NCBI GenBank assembly: GCA_022457155.1
Contig: JAJGOT010000047.1
Span: forward strand, 442,001 to 506,000
Direction of reading: 5' to 3'
Source of the DNA: Cladopsammia gracilis
Lineage: Eukaryota; Cnidaria; Anthozoa; Scleractinia; Dendrophylliidae
Length of the DNA stretch: 64,000 bases
The first letter of the stretch is position 1, and each line of letters begins with the position of its first letter. Under the pieces are notes generated by a model. That model worked only from the letters and a program-made list of their open reading frames with translations. It was not told where the DNA came from and ran no database searches. Below, in pieces: positions 35,130 through 47,063 of the stretch. The position numbers and the translations under genes were made by a program.

Positions 35130-38100
35130 TCAGCCAGAAGTATTGGACAAGTGTCTAAACACATCATCTGTTGAACTGAAATCATTATTTTCAGATGGCG
35201 TATGGGGTTCTGAACTCTTGCTAATAGAAGACTCATCATCGCAGCTTTCTTGGACAGAGAGATGAGAATCTGACCTCAGCCTTCCATGTCTGCCTTCAGG
35301 GCACTATGGGAGAAAATAAAATACATAGCATGATAATAAATTTTTGTATATACTGAAACAGTGGATAGCATTGTTGGCGCGCTCTGATTGGCTACTGAAA
35401 CTCGGAATAGCAAGTGCTATTGACCTCCCAGCAATTTGCCCACGAAAATTGTAATCATTGACAGGGATAAATGAGTTAAAAATTTTCGTTATATTATCTC
35501 ACTGTTTACAACTATTCACCTCAGTGTAGATGGGTAGTGGTGGATAAATATCCACCACTACCCACCTCAACTTCGGTGAATAGTTGTTAAATATATTTAT
35601 ATACATGAATGTATTATGTTGTCTTTCAAATTTTCCTTTGGTTTCAGAATTTTCAAACAAGTTTAATTTTCATCATACTCTGAGACAATTAAATAGTTTT
35701 AAATGAAAGAAAAATTTGAACCACAACAAGGGGTGGGGGAGGATATCTCCTGGGGTACAGTGTGGCCTAGGTACTACCTACTGGGTTGGAAACTTAAAAT
35801 ATTTTGACAGCACTCGATCGCCATTTGGGCAAGTGACTTTCAGAAGTGCACCAACAAATGTACAATTTGTACTTGCCGAGACACATTTGACACTCGCCTG
35901 TGTGATTGGGCTACTGCTGATTACCGATCCCTGACCTAGAATACATACGTTAGTCAGTGGTTTAACAGATAATATGCGCAGATATTTTACGAGTTGAAAA
36001 ACTGCAAGAAAAAATGCGAGCAATGAGTGCTTTTTATCTGTTAAACCATTGAATATTTAAGGGATTTATTATTAGTCATGCGCATTGCGCGCATGACTTA
36101 AAAAATGGCCTCGGTTTTTCTTCTTATTACTCATGCGCGTAGCGGCATGAGTTATAAAATGCCCTCCGTTTTTCTTTTTTGTGTCACGATTTTGCATGCA
36201 AATTTATTCACGCATATTTTTAATTGTGCATTTCCGGTTCACAGCTTTACACTTCCTGTTTGGTGACTTCCGGCTACTCTCACTTCCGGCAAAACATCGT
36301 CACTGAAGTGTCACGACAGTGTCTCCTACAACCCTACTCACATTAGTAACGTTCACGTCAGGTATATATTAGATTCACAAATATGACTGGCTTCATTGTG
36401 GTACAGCCTTCATTTGTAAAACATTCAATAGTAACGTGGTTTGCAGTACAATGACTCAATGAAAGGAGTAACTCTTCTTTATGTCGAACGTCTTCTTATC
36501 TTGTTTAAATTGTTAAAATATAAATTGCTTCTTTTCTTATGGTACATTGAAATATAAGACAAACGCTTGATACGCATGCGCATGACAAACATTTTCTGTC
36601 ATTTGGTCTTATTGGTGTATAAGTCAGTCCTGTATTTCTCCCATCGAGGTAAACGTTGCTTTTATACACAGCATTACAACTTGAACCCGAATTTGTCGCG
36701 ATTCTGAAAAAACTAAGAGCTATTTTTAATCAGAGTTCTTCCGAGGCAAAAATGCCAAACATCGATCTCTCGCACTGATAAGCACATTGTCAATTTATTC
36801 CCTTTTTTACTGCCGATTCTTTACAATGTCTGGATCGGAGCAGTCCTCGCTGCCTGTGGTGAGTAATTTCAAGACTTTTTTCAAGAAAGAACAATATAAA
36901 CACACGGCAAAACAGCGTCGTACTTCAGCCCATCAGATTTAATTAAAAATTTGGACTTCGGGACTGGACTTCTATGGATTATGGACCTTGGAATGCGTGT
37001 CATATTAATGTTGATTTTTACTGACTTTATTGCTTTTTGTGGTTACTAGTAACCACCATGTTGTCACCTGTGTAAGTAAGTCCGACCATTCGAAGCGCGA
37101 AGTTGTGCGAGTTCACCCGATTGCTGTGCGATGAGACAGTTCTGATAGCTTCGGATTAGACGACTCGATTGTCAACACAGACCCCAACACAGTTCTGTTT
37201 GTACGTGCCAGCTTTGGATCCGTGGGAAAGGTAAACGGAGCTTTCTCGTTCTTTTTACTGCTTTACCAAGCACAGCTTTCACCAGATGTGGCCAAGCATT
37301 GTTTTCAAAGATTATTTTAGGTGTTTTCGTCGTTTGGAAAAAGATTTTAGTGAAAAATCGAGCTGTGAATCGAAGTGTTTGTTTGAAGACCATGAGCTAT
37401 CCGAACTCATGATTCAAACGCCGCCAGCATTTCATTTCTGTACCTTTGACCATTCAGAACTGTTTTTTTTATTAGCGAAAGCATTACGCGAATCATTTTT
37501 CCGGATAAGATTGGCATTCCATTACACAGAAAAAGTCGGAAATTTTAGAAAGCATAATAAAAATAGGTTGCCGAATTGAATTATTTTGTGATGTTTATTA
37601 TATTTTCGCAGACGCTAGTCGGTTCCGCGCAGTAATTAGGGCACAATAAATCGCCAAGACTTCCAGAAGCAGAAAATCACTGAATTCTGAAAGGTGTTTG
37701 ACTCTTTTAATCAAAGGAAAGACATTTCATTCAAGGAAATATGAGTTTCATTCAAAAGTTTCGACCTTTTATAGAAAATATACTTTTTTATTCAGTGGTC
37801 ATATAAAAACTGCTTGCTATCAAATTACATTTGACATAAAAATTTGCATAAAGCAAAATTGTGTATTTGGGACACTTTGAACACTTTGAAGAAACTGTGA
37901 AGCCTGGCAAAAACTTATTGTAGATGGCAAAATCAAAGCATTTTTTAAAGAACCAGCTTTAAGTTATGGAAACATTTCGGCATTTCGATTTGGTCTTAAA
38001 TCACGGAGAGATTTTAGTGAATGCGTCACGCAACGTTTATTTACAAAATGTTTGACCAATTCATAGCAATTCTCACCAAAGATTTGAAAACTTTAAAAAA

Positions 38101-41100
38101 AATCCCGGGTCTCCTGAATGTGATTTCCTGTTTATTTAGGGCCTACAAAAAGCTAATGGCAATCCGGGCAGGAGGGGGCATCTGGGTTAAAAGGGTTGGT
38201 CGGCCTGGCCAGGAAATACGGGCAGAGGAGGGGTAAAAAATATTGCATCCGTCGGGGGGGGGGGGGGGGATTTTTTCTGGAATAACCCATTTTACACCGG
38301 TTGCATGCAATTTAGTAACACAGGAAAACTAAGTCTTTATATTGATTATCAATTTCCTTTTTACAGCATGTCCTCGACTGCCTATTTTTTCAAGTATTCT
38401 TTTCAAATGTAACAGAAATAATTCACGACTTGGAAAGTAATAGACGAGTGTGGATTTGATCGGGAATCAATAAATTAAATATTAAAAGCGAGCACAAAAA
38501 AATTGGTAACTTCAATCAACGCGTCTTAGAGTCTCATGCGCATGAGTATAGGCTAAGTATAGCCTCTTGTTACTCATGTGCGAAGCGGCATGAGGCAAGG
38601 TTTCGGCTCCGTTTTTCTTGTTATTTTTATTATTTTTATTTTTTGTGTCACGATTTTGCATGCAAATTTATGCATGCATATTTTAAATTGTGCACTTCCG
38701 GTTGACGTATTTGCCATTTACACTTCCTGTTTAGTGACTTCCGGCTATTCTCACTTCCGGTAAAAGAGCGTTACTTAGGTGTCACGACAGAATCTCCTAC
38801 AACCCTACATACACTACTATGTTCACGTTTGGTATATATGACTTAGAAGAATCACTGGCTTCATTGTGGTACAGTCTTCATGTCCACAACATTCGATAGT
38901 AAACAACGTGGTTTGCAGGAACGATGACTGAATGAAAGGAGTAACTCTTCTCCATGTCGGACATCTTCTTATCATGTTTAAAATATATCATAAAATTTTC
39001 TTACGCATGCGCATGAGTAAAGGCTGCTTGCAGCCTCTTGTTTTTTTTTTTTTGGTGTCACGATTTTGCATGCAAATTTATGCACGCATATTTTAGTAAC
39101 CGGGTCTCGGGTCACTTACCAATTTCTACACAAATGGCTACCACCCTCGGCATGTGCTTGGTTTTTAAAACCGTAGATTCGTGTTATCGGAGTAATTACT
39201 CACATTTAAAATATTCAAAATGGAAAGAGAAAGCTTTAAAGAATACTCAGAAGCCGCCATAGTGGAGAAAAAGGAGAGCTTTAAGCGACTAAATCTTGCT
39301 TCGAGAAACTTCATACGTTTTCGGGGCGATCAAATCCAAAGAAGCGGAGTTTTAAAGAATTTTCAAGCAGGCGAGGGACTTTACCGTAAAAGAAATTTCA
39401 TTTTTCGGTGAGAATTTATGTCGATATCAATTTGTGATTGACTTTTTGTTTGTGTTCTGTGTTCTTTTGGAGAAATGTATGTTCCATGATATTATGTAAA
39501 CAAAACTTGAATTTTATAGCTCTATTTATTAAACTTCGCATGCGTCGCCTTACTCAAAGATGTCTGTGTATTTTTTGCAATCGGTTTCTCGGGCAATTTT
39601 CAATACACAACTGGTGTATTTTATTCGGAGTAGTCATACTTGTTATTCTAGACCGAGCAAAGGTTGCTTTTGTGACCTTTTGTGCACTGTAAACACAGAG
39701 TCAACGGCAGACGATCGCGTAATACTGTTTTTGAGAATTGCCAAAAATTGAAAAATAGCCCGGTCGTTTACTGATTTTATTGTTTTTAAAAGTAGTCTTT
39801 TCAAATGTAACAGAAAGCAGTTATGGTTTGGGAAACATTAGACGCAAACTTGTTCGCATGTTTTCTTCATGAAGCCAATAATCACGGGAAACGCTAGTAA
39901 ATATAATTGAATTAAATAGCGCTTTCTGAAATAAAGTTTGCTTTCAAGATTTTTTTGATTCGCGAAAACATTATGCGAATCATCTTCAGGGATAAGAATG
40001 GCATTCTATATACACAAAGGAAAAGTCGGAAATTTTAGAAAAAAGCAGGTTGCTGAATTTAAATATCTAAATATTTATTTTGTGATGTTTATGATATAAT
40101 TCGCAGACACCAGCTCTCTGCGCTGCAATTAGGATAAGCTTATTAAATAAATCGCCAAGCCTTCCGGAAGCAGAAAATCACTGAATTCTGATACGTGTTT
40201 GACTCTTTTAATCAAGGGAAAGACATTTTCATTCAAGGAAATATGAGTCATTCAAAAGTTTCGACCATTTATAGAAAATATATTTTGGATTCAGTGGCCA
40301 TATAAAAACATGTACAGCTTGCTGTCAAATTACATTATGAAATTTGCATAAAGCAAAATTGTGTATTGTGCTTTGATGAAACTGTGAAGCCTGGAAAAAA
40401 CTTATTATATATGGCAAAATCAAAGCATTTTTTTAAAGAACCAGCTTTAAGTTATGGAAACATTTCATTTCGATTTGGTCTTAAAATCACGGAGAGATTT
40501 TAGTGAATGCGTCACGCAACGTTTATTTACAAAATGTTTGACTGATTCATAGCAATTATCACTAAAGATTTGAAAACTTTAAAAAAATGCCAGATATCCT
40601 GAATGCGATTTCCTGTTTATTTAGGGCCTACAAAAAGTTAATGGCAATCCGGGCAGGAGGGGGTATCTGGGTTAAAAATCAAGGTGCGAGGGTGGGTCTG
40701 CCTGGCCGGGAATGGGTAAAAAAATCTTGCATCCGTCGGGGGGGGGGGGGAATTTTTTCTGGAATAACCCATTTTACACACGTTGCATGCGATGTAGTAA
40801 CACAGGAATACTAATTCTTTATATTAATTATCAATTTTCTTTTTACAGCATGTGGGCCACATGCAGTCCTCGACAGCCTATTTTTTTAAGTAGTCTTTTC
40901 AAATGTTACAGAAATAATTCACGGCTTCGAAAATAATAGACGAGTGTGGATTTGATCAGAAATCAATAAATTAAATATTAAAAGCGAGTACATAACAATT
41001 GGTAACTTCAATCAATGCGTCTTAGAGTCTCATGCGCATGACTATAGGCTAAGTGTAGCCTCTTGTTTGACTGAAATTCTTGTATTTATAACAGCTTGTG

Positions 41101-42102
41101 TCTTGAAACCAGGATGCTAAGATGCAATACAGCAATCTACTGTGTAATACGCTCAGATAATTTGCATGTTCTCTTTCCCTTATAAGGTAAAATGATGTCA
41201 TGCATGGTTGAATAATAAAATTTATGAATAAGGCCAGATCCTGGTTGACTGTACAGTCGAACCTCTCCTTACGGACACCTCCATAATACGGACACCTCTC
41301 TATTGCAGACAGTTCTCTTGGTCCCTAAGATACAAAAATTCATACAATCCTTACCTCTATAGTACAGACACCTCTTTAATACGGACACTTTGGTCTGTCC
41401 CCTTGGTGTCCGTATTAAGGAGGTTCGACTGTACTCTGAAACCATCATCAACATGGTCAGGGGAAAGACAAAACTGTGTTACGAGGGCTCATTTGTAGTC
41501 TGTGGCAACTGAGTTTGATAATAATTAACAGAACATATGAACCTACAATTGACCTGCTCCCAAAGTCAGTGGCTTCATAGCTCAGTTGGTAGAGCATCGC
41601 AACGGTATCGCGAGGTCACGGGTTCGAACCCCGTTGAAGTCCTGAATTTTGTTTTCAGGCTTCTTTTCACAATTGCTTAAATTGTGTTCACAACTGCGAG
41701 GATCATTCTTCATTTGATTTCATTTCCGCAGTTCATAATATGATTTATTTCATATATATATATACATGTATATATACATATATATATAATTATAATAAAT
41801 TGGTTCAAGACTTCAGAGGTAGTTCATCGTTTTATTGCTACAGCACTGTTTCGTATGGTCAAATGATGGCCACACTCATCAGGTAATATCAACGATATTA
41901 CCTGATATTAGGTAATATCAACGATATTACCTGATATCGTTGATATTACCTGATGAATGTGGCCATCATTTGACCATACAAAACAGTGCTGTAGTAATAA
42001 AACGATGAACTACCTCTGAAGTCTTGAACCAATTTATTATAATTGTCAATGCTCCTCTAAGAGTTGAGCGCTCTCTGAAATACATTCAAATCAAGTTCAA
42101 GA

Positions 42103-42166
<64 letters not shown>

Positions 42167-45100
42167 CCACAATGAATAACAGAGTCAACAACCATGGGAG
42201 GCTATTTTGAGTTAATTTTGACCACCTATTTTCCTTGTCTAGCCAGCAACCACAAAACTAATGACAGCCCTGGTTATTGATAGAGTTATCAAGGGTAAAA
42301 CTCTTACTATAACCAAGTAAATCAGGGGGAAACCTTATTACTTTAGTTCAAGTTCATGGAAGTTTGAATTATGGGAAGTTTGTGTTATCAAATCTATTCT
42401 GACTAATTTTATGTGTTGTCTTTTGGATTTTGTTAGGCTAAATATTGATCAAATTAAAAAAAAAAAATAAATCCCTTACATTTCGAAGGTGACTCACTGC
42501 ATTTTCTCTCTGAACTGACCAATCTTGGTGACTCAAGACAATAATGGTGCGCAACAGTACATCTCCTAATGTTCCTGCTGCGCTTCGTACTTTGTCAAAG
42601 TATTCTTTTGTGAAAGCAATGTCATGGTCATCTTCATCAACTGTTGAACGTTGCAGTTCTTTGATAGATGTTCCTTGATTCTGATACTTGGCAAATTTAA
42701 CAACCAGGCTGCGAGGATTGGTGTGACCAACCTACAAAGGAGATAATATTTGGTATAGTTACAGGTACATATACAGTTACCATTATTATAGTGACTGTTT
42801 ACAATGTACTTGATTTTAGCTGAGAACAGTAACACAAATAAATATTTTCAGTAATTTGTGATGTCACACTTTAGGATGTTATTGGAAAATGACAACCAGC
42901 CTGTTAATACATGACCACAGCCACACTTTTTTAGTCCCCAATAAACAAAGTATAAGCTGCATTTAATTTTCTGAAAACCATGTCAACCATGGTCTATCGG
43001 AAATGATGCGTCTCGGAAAATATTCACAGAGTCTTGAATTCTCAGAATTTTAAATTGGAGTCTCAGAATCTCGGGCTCGCTATAATTTTCAAATTCTCGA
43101 ATTTTGATAATTTGGATCTCGGAATCCCATAAACTTTTCTCGTATTTATTGTATAAATCTCAGCTTCCGGTGGAGATTTCAGCCACGTTTTAAGCTGTTT
43201 TCTGAGTACTATCGGCCCGACATTTTCTAGCAATTTGAGTCTCAGGCTCAGATTTTTTAGAGGTAAAGTCTCGGGTTTGGATTTGATAGAAGCGATAAAG
43301 TCTCAGTCTCAAATTTTTAAACAAGGGTCTCGCAGTCTCGCACAGTCTCAAATTGACCATTTTATACCCCTTCAATCCTGACCAGTATTAATTTTCTATG
43401 TGATGAGATACCCAGCCTAGTTTGTAGGGCAGGTCTCTTTGGGATGCAGAGGGATGATTTTTTCATTCTGCTGATTCCCACTGGTTCTGAGTTTGGTTCA
43501 TAAAATAATGCAATATTCCTTCTCCTAATGGGCAAACATGAAGTTCATGTATTAAGGGATACATGTTTTGGTGACGTCATGAATTATCCATGCAAATAAC
43601 TGAGCAAGTGAAGTGTGTGAGCCCAGACCATAACTAGCATGTGTTATTAGTATACAAGTAATAGACATACAAAAAAGACAATACAAGACTCACCTGGTAA
43701 AAGAACTCACCAATTGTCAGTCTATGCTGAGGTGGCACCAGGTGGAGGACTACATTACCATTTGGCAAACAAAGAGGAAAATTCTGCATCAAAATAATAA
43801 TTAAAATAACATTTTATTATTTATAACTTTATAAGCTGCACCATCCCTTAGTTGTTAGAATAAGTTGGAAGCCCTCCCCTCCACTGAGCTAACTTAATTC
43901 TATAAAGTACATGTAATTACAAGTAAGGTCCTCGATAATTCAATTTGTTGAAAAGACGAGCAAAGTACAAGAAAAGCTTCATCATAATTATATCAAAATA
44001 AATTTAGTAGTTATAAATGTTTATGCAAAATATTAAATAATGTAATAATTTACATGTAAGCCATAAATGGAAAAAAATAAAACTTGTCATAACATACCTC
44101 CTCTTGTAATCCACTGAGCAGGCTCTGTGTTGGATGAACAAAGTTGTTTATAAAGCTGTTGATGTCATTCCGGTATCTGTCCAACAAGAGACGTTTCAGC
44201 CCTTCCTTCACAAGTTGGCTTTTTGGATATTCACACTGGTAATAATTACAGAAAATGCCGGCAGCATTACTGATGCATTCCTATGAGAATAATAATGAAT
44301 ATTTATTACTTCATGGTTACAAGACAACTTTAACTAACTTGTCTTTTCCCATCAGTCTTTAAATGCTGTAAAATTGGATATAAAATTGGAATATGAATGA
44401 AAATGAAACTTGTAATGAAATGGCCAGTGGGGGAGAGGAGTCACGACCAGGGTGCATTCCATGTGAATGCTACAGTGAGGATGCTACCAAGCTCCTTTAA
44501 TGCAACATTCAAGTCTGCCAGTGCATGGTCCATTTTAGCCTTGTGTCAGGGGATGGTCTTACTCTTAGTATGAATTAGCTGACAAATCTCACAAAAACTG
44601 CAAAATTGCACCATTATGTATCACTTCCATTCTAGTACTATGGCCCTTTGTTTAAGACCCTAGGAAGGGATCAACTGTGATATCAGGATTAAATATTAAG
44701 CAAAATAAATTCAGGGCTGTAGCCAGATGAAAATTCTTTCTGAGGCAATATCAGAAAATTTTTTTTTTGTGTGTGCATACAGGTTGTAACCTCTTACAAG
44801 AGAGATCCAATGCTTGCACTGTTGATCAAATTTTATTTTTACCAACAAACTACTTGGTTCACCATATGCTAGCTATAACAGCCCTGAAATTGATGTTGCA
44901 ATATTATATTTTTAAGTTTCACTACATTAATTATTTTATTGTAATAATGTATTTTGTGGTAGTTCTTATTGTTTTATTAATTAATTATTTTCTATCGTTT
45001 GTATTATCTTTGAAAAGCCCCTCTGGGAAAGATAATAAATAATTTTTTTAATTTCTTTTAAATAACCAAACTCTGTTGCACTTGCAAGTATTGGGGGGGG

Positions 45101-45677
45101 GGGGGGGGGGGTGTCACAATTGACAGCCCAGCTAAAAAAAAAGGAAAATTCACAGCCCTCGAAAATAACCTTTACTCTGTGACCGCTTCAATTTTATAAG
45201 CTTGACGGTTGGGGATAATGATTGGCAGCTTCTTGGTGTTGCGGATGTTGAAATCCGCAATTGACATAAAACAAAGGACAATGGGCCATTCCATTTAATG
45301 TCCGCATCCCCTCCCCCCATTGAAGGGTAGGGAAATCCTAGGGGGAGGGGAGGGGGTTCAAGAGTCATTTCTGAAGGGGTAACTTTGTCGGAACCTTTGA
45401 TCAATCAACAACATCTTCCTTTTTCTGAAGGGGGAAATGTGTCGGCACTTTAATCTTTTTTTTCCTAAGGGGTAAAATTCATAATTACCCTTCAACAGGG
45501 GGGGGGGGGGGGTGCGGATATTAATTGGAATGGCCCAATATAGACCGGCACCACAAGACAATAGCTAACAAACAATGCCTAATCCGCAACACAAAGAAAT
45601 ACCCAGGATTGGATTTTCTGCAAGAGGTTTGCAGAATTTTATGTCTGACTTACATCCACGTTGGTTTGTTGAGCCAT
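35130..45677 (-). CDS. Unrecognised protein, five phase-0 exons (~240 aa)
   Basis: Exons 45677-45654, 44280-44098, 43783-43694, 42731-42480 and 35303-35130 all have GT-AG borders and lengths divisible by three, so they join without a phase break from ATG to a TGA. The protein starts MAQQTNVD. It continues ECISNAAGIFCNYYQCEYPK, GLKRLLLDRYRNDINSFINN, NFPLCLPNGNVVLHLVPPQH, VGHTNPRSLVVKFAKY and RSAAGTLGDVLLRTIIVLSH. It ends with a Ser/Asp-rich, probably disordered tail (ESCDDESSISKSSEPHTP ... RHLSNTSG). The central part looks helical. There is no signal peptide or membrane segment, so it is likely intracellular. I do not recognise the family. An additional exon in the 1.4-kb first intron or the 7-kb last intron cannot be excluded, because all junctions are symmetric. 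Confidence 0.65.
35508..35588. mobile_element. Hairpin element
   Basis: ACAACTATTCACCTC...GGTAGTGGTGGATA and the inverse form an 81-bp stem around atatcc. It is embedded in a larger degraded repeat from about 35350. Confidence 0.6.
36070..36620. repeat. Complex repeat A, copy 1
   Basis: The block opens with tcatgcgc/gcgcatga palindromes, then tgtcacgattttgcatgcaa, two cacttccgg/cttccggct blocks, ctcctacaaccctac and gtggtttgcag, and closes with acgcatgcgcatga. It recurs at 38565-39045. Confidence 0.8.
37465..38535. repeat. Complex repeat B, copy 1 (~1.07 kb)
   Basis: Almost collinear with 39955-41030: shared marks include gcgaatcat, aaaagtcggaaattttagaa, tctgaaa/gatacgtgtttgactctttt, gcctacaaaaag, aatccgggcaggagggg and a poly-G run followed by attttttctggaataaccca. 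No intact reading frame. Confidence 0.85.
38565..39100. repeat. Complex repeat A, copy 2 plus partial copy 3
   Basis: It repeats the tgtcacgattttgcatgcaa ... cttccggctattctcacttc ... acgcatgcgcatgagt series of copy 1. A third, truncated start (gtgtcacgattttgcatgca) follows at 39055. Confidence 0.8.
39955..41070. repeat. Complex repeat B, copy 2
   Basis: Second copy of the 37465-38535 module, about 2.5 kb away in the same orientation. Both copies end at tcatgcgcatga-ataggctaag and agcctcttgtt. The pair marks a tandem segmental duplication inside the last intron of the unrecognised minus-strand gene. Confidence 0.85.
41254..41431. mobile_element. pogo/Tigger-like MITE with TA target duplication
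   Basis: TIRs CAGTCGAACCTC and GAGGTTCGACTG (one base longer spacing at the left) are flanked by TA on both sides. The interior has repeated acggacacct words. The end sequence is typical of Tc1/mariner-superfamily pogo/Tigger elements. 178 bp, no transposase. Confidence 0.75.
41571..41642 (+). tRNA. tRNA-Thr(GGT)-like sequence, probably a SINE-derived pseudo-tRNA
   Basis: A complete 72-nt cloverleaf can be drawn: acceptor GGCTTCA/TGAAGTC, D-arm GCTC AGTTGGTA GAGC, anticodon arm TCGCA-ACGGTAT-CGCGA with one mismatch, and T-arm ACGGG-TTCGAAC-CCCGT. The anticodon would be GGT, but position 33 is C, not the near-invariant U. Related degraded copies lie at 19440, 24375 and 51510, so this is more likely a well-preserved SINE head than a working tRNA. 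Confidence 0.45.
41788..42044. mobile_element. 257-bp near-perfect foldback element
   Basis: Arms of about 115 bases starting aattataataaattggttca, with an inner set of ggtaatatcaacgatattac repeats. The two arms are almost identical. Confidence 0.8.
42104..42162 (+). repeat. (AT)n microsatellite
   Basis: About 28 uninterrupted at dinucleotides. Confidence 0.95.
42990..43370. repeat. tctcgg/gtctcag-rich degenerate repeat
   Basis: A stretch in which gtctcag, tctcgga and aattctc words recur irregularly, in the intron between exons 3 and 4 of the unrecognised gene. Non-coding. Confidence 0.45.
45230..45590. mobile_element. Nested foldback: MITE 45279-45540 with outer inverted flanks
   Basis: The inner element has inverted ends acaatgggccattccattta / ttggaatggcccaata and G/C runs. 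Outside it, ttcttggtgttgcggat at 45230 and atccgcaacacaaagaa at 45573 form another inverted pair, so the MITE either has long complex ends or sits inside another element. The same inner family occurs at 30161-30428. Confidence 0.6.
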
Positions 45678-45869
45678 TTTTGTTTCTTCAGAAGCTTTCT
45701 CGTGATGATTCGTTTGACAGCAGAACTTTGTTACGATGATTCACGTGTCTACCAAATCAATGAATTGAGTGCGAAATCCGATAGTATGCTCTTCCAGTTG
45801 TATTCCTTAACAATGCTTTCTGTTGATGGAAGGGTAAATAATGTGTCAAACGAAGTACATTTCTAAAAA

Positions 45870-46630
45870 AATGTCACGATAGTCAATACTCTAAACGACA
45901 GCAAAATCTGCAAATTTACACTTCGTGCGCCTTTGTTCCGACTCGAGGTATATACATGAAGTACATAACCGAGGTGTGCTGATGTGAGCGATCGCGGTCT
46001 CAGGCTTGAGAAGGGATTTTCCTTTCACTTCCGGCCGGGAGACGAAATTTGCTTTGATAATCGCTTTCAGTTTCACGTGGCAGTGACGCTTGTGCTGCAA
46101 TGCACTGTATGTTCCCAAAAAGGTAATGTTTCTTTCCTGTTACTTGCTTTATAGCTATGCTATTTCACTGGAATCCATTCGCGTTTGAAAACACTTACAT
46201 TACGTTTGCCACTCCTTCTATTTCTCTTTTATATCGAAAAGAATTCGAAGTATAAATTCGTACATTAGATATTCTGGTCACTGCAAAACGGCCTTGGAAA
46301 GAGCAATTTACCTCAGATTCGAAATCCTCACAACATGCACGGTCGACAAACGTAAACAGTATAAATTGCTGAATCATGCGGACGGGTTTATACACAAAAG
46401 TTCGCAACATTATATATGTAATGATTCTAACGTAAGGGGCACGCCCGTTTGCTTTCGCTTTTAAAAATTCTCCGAAATCACGGAAGTGTCTTTTGCTGAT
46501 GTAATTCAATAGATATCACTGGATCATGGAATGGAAGGTAGGAAGTAACTTCCGGTCTTTTTCACGATCTGGAAATGTGTATCCAGTGATGGACTTGCGG
46601 CAAGGATATAGGAGTAGTCAGACAAACGCG
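45870..46630. other. Gene-free interval upstream of the unrecognised gene
   Basis: No conserved frame. On the plus strand a short segment ending ATGTTCCCAAAAAG/GTAATG (about 46109-46122) resembles an exon end and could be an untranslated first exon of the downstream plus-strand gene, but nothing supports it. Confidence 0.3.
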
Positions 46631-46825
46631 AAATTCTCTAGCCTCTTCCAGGCGTTTTGATTGTGGGGAGCAGCGAAAAGCGGCGCGTGGCGCTATAGGG
46701 TCGGCGCGAGGAAAAACTGGGAGAGAGGCGCCTCTCTCTCCCCAGCCTCCCCTCGTTTTTTCTCTTGCGCCCAATTTTAATTTCGCGCGCCACAAACTTA
46801 ACGCCTGGAACAGGCTAGAAATTCT
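46631..46825. mobile_element. Foldback element with ctagcctcttccaggcgtt ends
   Basis: Left ctagcctcttccaggcgtt and right aacgcctggaacaggctag are inverted with one mismatch. The interior is GC-rich (gcgaaaagcggcgcg). Non-coding. Confidence 0.7.
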
Positions 46826-46991
46826 CTTGTTAAAAGGACCCCGGACTTTTCTTACTATTACTATTTATTAAGCACTCGCACCTTGTCTCACATTTTAACA
46901 CTAACACATGCACATTTACACATCTGCTGTGATGGGTTATGCCTTTTGCAGATCACACAATTAGAATTAGAACATTTGTTAATCAGTTGAC

Positions 46992-47051
<60 letters not shown>

Positions 47052-47063
47052 TGGGGGGGGGGG
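46992..47063 (+). repeat. (GT)n microsatellite followed by poly-G
   Basis: About 27 gt dinucleotides run into a G tract at 47052-47063. Confidence 0.95.

Noticed and set aside
45150..45290. Minus-strand stretch with protein-like reading (MSIADFNIRNTKKLPI...)
   Set aside because: No acceptor precedes it, and its start overlaps inverted-repeat ends of the MITE at 45230-45590; likely chance.
46195..46509. 104-codon minus-strand frame
   Set aside because: No recognisable domain, no splice or promoter context; composition looks random.
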